The translations under genes and the position numbers were made by a program. From Polyangiaceae bacterium (GTDB lineage: Bacteria; Myxococcota_A; Polyangia; Polyangiales; Polyangiaceae): a stretch of 35,937 bases of DNA. The stretch is taken from the NCBI GenBank assembly GCA_016933275.1, contig JAFGBI010000414.1, positions 1 through 35,937 on the forward strand. Reading direction: 5' to 3'. Below the pieces are notes generated by a model that saw only the letters and a list, made by a program, of their open reading frames with translations, made no database searches and was not told where the DNA came from. This document shows, in pieces, positions 33,866 through 35,937 of this stretch; position 1 is the stretch's first letter, and the number at the start of each line of letters is the position of its first letter.

Positions 33866-35416
33866 TCAGTAGCAGATGTTCTCGGGTTCCGCTGTGCAGT
33901 ACGTGTCTCGGCACTCGTAGATTTGGTTGGTCGCGCCGAGGCAGGTCGAGATGTCGAAGAACCGCGCCGCGATGGTGAGCGGCACCTGGGAGTTCGCCAG
34001 AGCCGAGATCTCATTCTTGCAGGCGCCATCGAGGAGGGCGAAGTCTGCATCGAAGCCCCAGCACAGGTCGGGATCGGTCTGCGAACCGCAGAAGCATCCG
34101 GAAACGGGCTGGGTGTCCGCGCAACCGGAGGTCTCCAGACAAGCCGCGTAGGCAGCGTACTCGGCCCTGACCTCATCGTTCGCGTCGCAGAGCGTCGCCG
34201 ATGCGCCCTGCTCGTAGGAGCAATGGTCGTTGATGCAGATCTCGCACGGGGTGACCTCCAGGGACTGACACTGTGCGTCGCAGGTGGCGGTGTTCGGCGG
34301 TTCGCACTCCTCACCCTGCTGGACGAGGCCGTTGCCACAGGCAATCGGGATGCTGTGGCAGGCCAGATACGTGACGCCGCCCACGTCGAGGTCGACGTCG
34401 GAGCAGGTGCCCACCGGCGTCCCGGGCGCTGCCGGATCGCACTCCTCGGTGCCGTTCACGAAGCCGTCACCGCACTCCGGCGCGACTTCCTGGCAGCTGG
34501 TGCTGCAGAAGCCCGGTTGCGGCGGGTCGCACTGCTCGCCCGGATCCACACGGCCGTCACCGCACTCGATGTTCAGGCACTGGGCGTTGCAGGTCGCGGT
34601 GTTCGGCGGCTCGCACTGCTCGCCACCCTCTGTCTCCACCACGCCGTTGCCACATTCCGTGTTCTTGTAGCACTCGGCTGTGGCGTTCTGCGCGACCACG
34701 CAACCCTCGCCGTCGTTGACCGTAAGGGTGATGTGGTTCTCGCACCACGACAACGTCGGCGTCGCGGCCGGGCAGGAGCACCGGAAGTCGGTGTTCGCCG
34801 CGGTCGGCGTGGCGAGGGTGCCGTAGTCCGTCGTCCAAGCGTAGGTGAGCGCGTCGGGGTTGGCGTCGGTCGAACGCGACCGAAGCACCGAGAGATAGCC
34901 CTGCTCGTTGCGCACCGGAGCGAGGGACATGAGCTCGATCACCGGACACTCGTTCATGTCCACCGACACGCCGATCGCGCCACGGTCGGCGTTGATGAGG
35001 CCGCAGGTGAACGGCACCTGTACCGCGGTCAAGCCGCCCGCCAGCACGTCGAACGTGGCCGAGCCTCCGCAGTGGGTCAGCCCGTCTTCCGTGGTTGCAG
35101 TGAGCTCGATCGCGTACCCCTCGGCGGCCACGAGGCCATAGACGTACGCGGTGATCTCGGCGTACTCGGAGAGGACCGGGATGTTGCCCACAATCGTCTC
35201 CCCCGCCCCGAGAGCACCGCCGCTGATCGTGTAGGCAACCTCAGCGAGCTCCACGCCCGAGTCGAGCGTCAACTTGAGATTGACATCCCCGTGCGCGCCC
35301 GAGGTTTCGGTGCTGGAGCCGGACTTGTCGGCATTTCCCGAACAGGCTTGCACGGCGACCACTGCGAAGAGCGCGGCGCAGGTCAAAATTCCAGAACTAC
35401 GAATGATGTTTCTCAC
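33866..35416 (-). CDS. Large lipoprotein: Ig-like region, Cys repeats and shared C-terminal Cys domain
   Basis: A 516-residue lipoprotein (lipobox VQAC, cysteine 25). Residues 40-260 hold two beta-rich domains homologous to the protein at 32711-33424, including CGGSATFDVLAGGLTAVQVP. Then come four or five C-G-[DN]-G-x-V-x-x-G-E-x-C repeats of the myxobacterial DUF4215/Cys-rich class (CGNGVVETEGGEQCEPP, CGDGRVDPGEQCDPP, CGDGFVNGTEECDP, CGNGLVQQGEECEPP). The last 130 residues are the cluster's Cys domain: CEICINDHC, CLETSGC, GCFCGS, LCWG, GACKNE, GATNQIYEC, TYC. The GTG at 35416 is fixed by a GAGGAGG ribosome site five bases upstream; the open frame to 35845 is unsupported. Probably a surface binding protein. 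Confidence 0.84.
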   Translation of the reverse strand: MRNIIRSSGILTCAALFAVVAVQACSGNADKSGSSTETSGAHGDVNLKLTLDSGVELAEVAYTISGGALGAGETIVGNIPVLSEYAEITAYVYGLVAAEGYAIELTATTEDGLTHCGGSATFDVLAGGLTAVQVPFTCGLINADRGAIGVSVDMNECPVIELMSLAPVRNEQGYLSVLRSRSTDANPDALTYAWTTDYGTLATPTAANTDFRCSCPAATPTLSWCENHITLTVNDGEGCVVAQNATAECYKNTECGNGVVETEGGEQCEPPNTATCNAQCLNIECGDGRVDPGEQCDPPQPGFCSTSCQEVAPECGDGFVNGTEECDPAAPGTPVGTCSDVDLDVGGVTYLACHSIPIACGNGLVQQGEECEPPNTATCDAQCQSLEVTPCEICINDHCSYEQGASATLCDANDEVRAEYAAYAACLETSGCADTQPVSGCFCGSQTDPDLCWGFDADFALLDGACKNEISALANSQVPLTIAARFFDISTCLGATNQIYECRDTYCTAEPENICY

Positions 35417-35436
35417 AGGAACCTCCTCAACTCCGT

Positions 35437-35458
35437 GGTCCAGAGCCACCCCTGGACC
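35437..35458 (-). promoter_or_regulatory. Inverted repeat in the leader of the large lipoprotein gene
   Basis: ggtccag and ctggacc form a perfect 7-bp dyad with an 8-bp spacer, about 10 bp upstream of the ribosome site. It could be an operator or a leader hairpin; no factor is implied by the sequence. Confidence 0.3.
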
Positions 35459-35891
35459 GCGCCGCCCGTAGAGCAAGGACGGCGCCAACCTCGCGGGACC
35501 GAAGGGAGGCGGCGAAACAAGCGACGATCCCCTGGAAGGTCGATACGTTAGCGAGCAACGGCCATTCCGGCCGCACCCACCAATCGACGACGACCCACCG
35601 ATTCCCGGAAGGCGGCCCCTCATATCCGGAGGCTTGGACCCGTCCAGGAGACTCGGTGGTCGATCTCGACGCCATCGAGTCGTGGCGCTCCGAGCCACTC
35701 CGCCGCGCTGGACCATCGTAGAGAAATCGGAAGGCGGTTCCGAAACCCGGAGGGTGGACCGGCGGCGTCCGCTCCCCCCAAACGCCGAAATGCGCAGATC
35801 CTCCGGGAGATCGGGGGCTCGCTCCGTCTCCCCGGCAGTTGGCATCCCACCTGCTCTAGCCCTCGATCCAGCGAGCTGCTGACCGTTTTCT

Positions 35892-35912
35892 GGGACTTTT
35901 TCTGAAAGTCCC
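35892..35912. other. Perfect 8-bp hairpin near the window end
   Basis: gggacttt pairs with aaagtccc across a 5-nt loop, flanked on both sides by tttctggg sequences. The neighbouring gene beyond the window is not visible, so it may be a terminator, an operator or a repeat edge. Confidence 0.4.
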
Positions 35913-35937
35913 GGTGTTTCTGGGGTTGTGAAACCTC

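Larger units (their letters stand above)
35417..35937. other. Upstream region of the large lipoprotein gene, to the window end
   Basis: No gene is supported in these 521 bp. The region should contain the promoter of the minus-strand cluster. Visible elements are the ribosome site at 35421-35428, an inverted repeat at 35437-35458, and a hairpin at 35892-35912. Confidence 0.5.

Noticed and set aside
33923..35551. 542-codon open frame on the plus strand
   Set aside because: It is antisense to the large Cys-repeat lipoprotein; composition is Arg/Val/Ala-rich with no recognisable motif.

Overview
The window reads as chromosomal DNA of a Myxococcota bacterium, most likely of the Polyangia type. 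The basis is very high G+C, a MYXO-CTERM sorting tail on a secreted protease, myxobacterial Cys-rich (DUF4215-like) repeats, a sigma-54 activator, a Ser/Thr kinase-like protein, and many lipoproteins with Gly/Ala/Ser-rich tethers. No tRNA, rRNA, CRISPR array, transposase or integrase was seen.

Left part (1-9600). A phosphate island comes first: a DUF47 (PhoU-like) gene and a PiT phosphate transporter overlap in one minus-strand operon, divergent from a Ppx/GppA phosphatase on the plus strand. A Pho-box-like direct-repeat array lies between them. Then come a small lipoprotein (+), an unrecognised 98-residue protein (-), a membrane-anchored right-handed beta-helix protein (-), an outer-membrane-like protein (-), and a secreted matrixin-type zinc protease with MYXO-CTERM (+).

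Right part (9575-35416). Eighteen consecutive minus-strand genes encode almost only exported proteins; about fourteen look like lipoproteins. In transcription order: two paralogous Cys-rich lipoproteins; a pseudokinase coupled by ATGA to a TPR/PEGA-like membrane protein and a jelly-roll-like protein; a small lipoprotein; two Gly-tethered lipoproteins with a Cys-rich C-terminal domain; a TPR membrane protein; then a six-gene block that is a tandem duplication of a three-gene cassette (vWA lipoprotein, propeller lipoprotein, propeller lipoprotein); then another Cys-domain lipoprotein, a sigma-54 activator without a sensor domain, and a last lipoprotein. Start and stop codons overlap or nearly touch throughout 12077-26268, which argues for one coordinately translated unit.

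Interpretation (inference). The block 12077-26268, perhaps with the pseudokinase operon upstream, looks like an undescribed multi-protein cell-surface assembly. Degenerate vWA modules, four TolB/PD40-type propellers on TSP1-like Cys-rich stalks and a recurring Cys-rich domain would be held out from the envelope on Gly-rich tethers. One propeller gene (14272-16531) carries a single +1 frameshift. Several other proteins have lost key active-site or metal-site residues (pseudokinase, both vWA domains), which suggests binding and scaffolding rather than catalysis.
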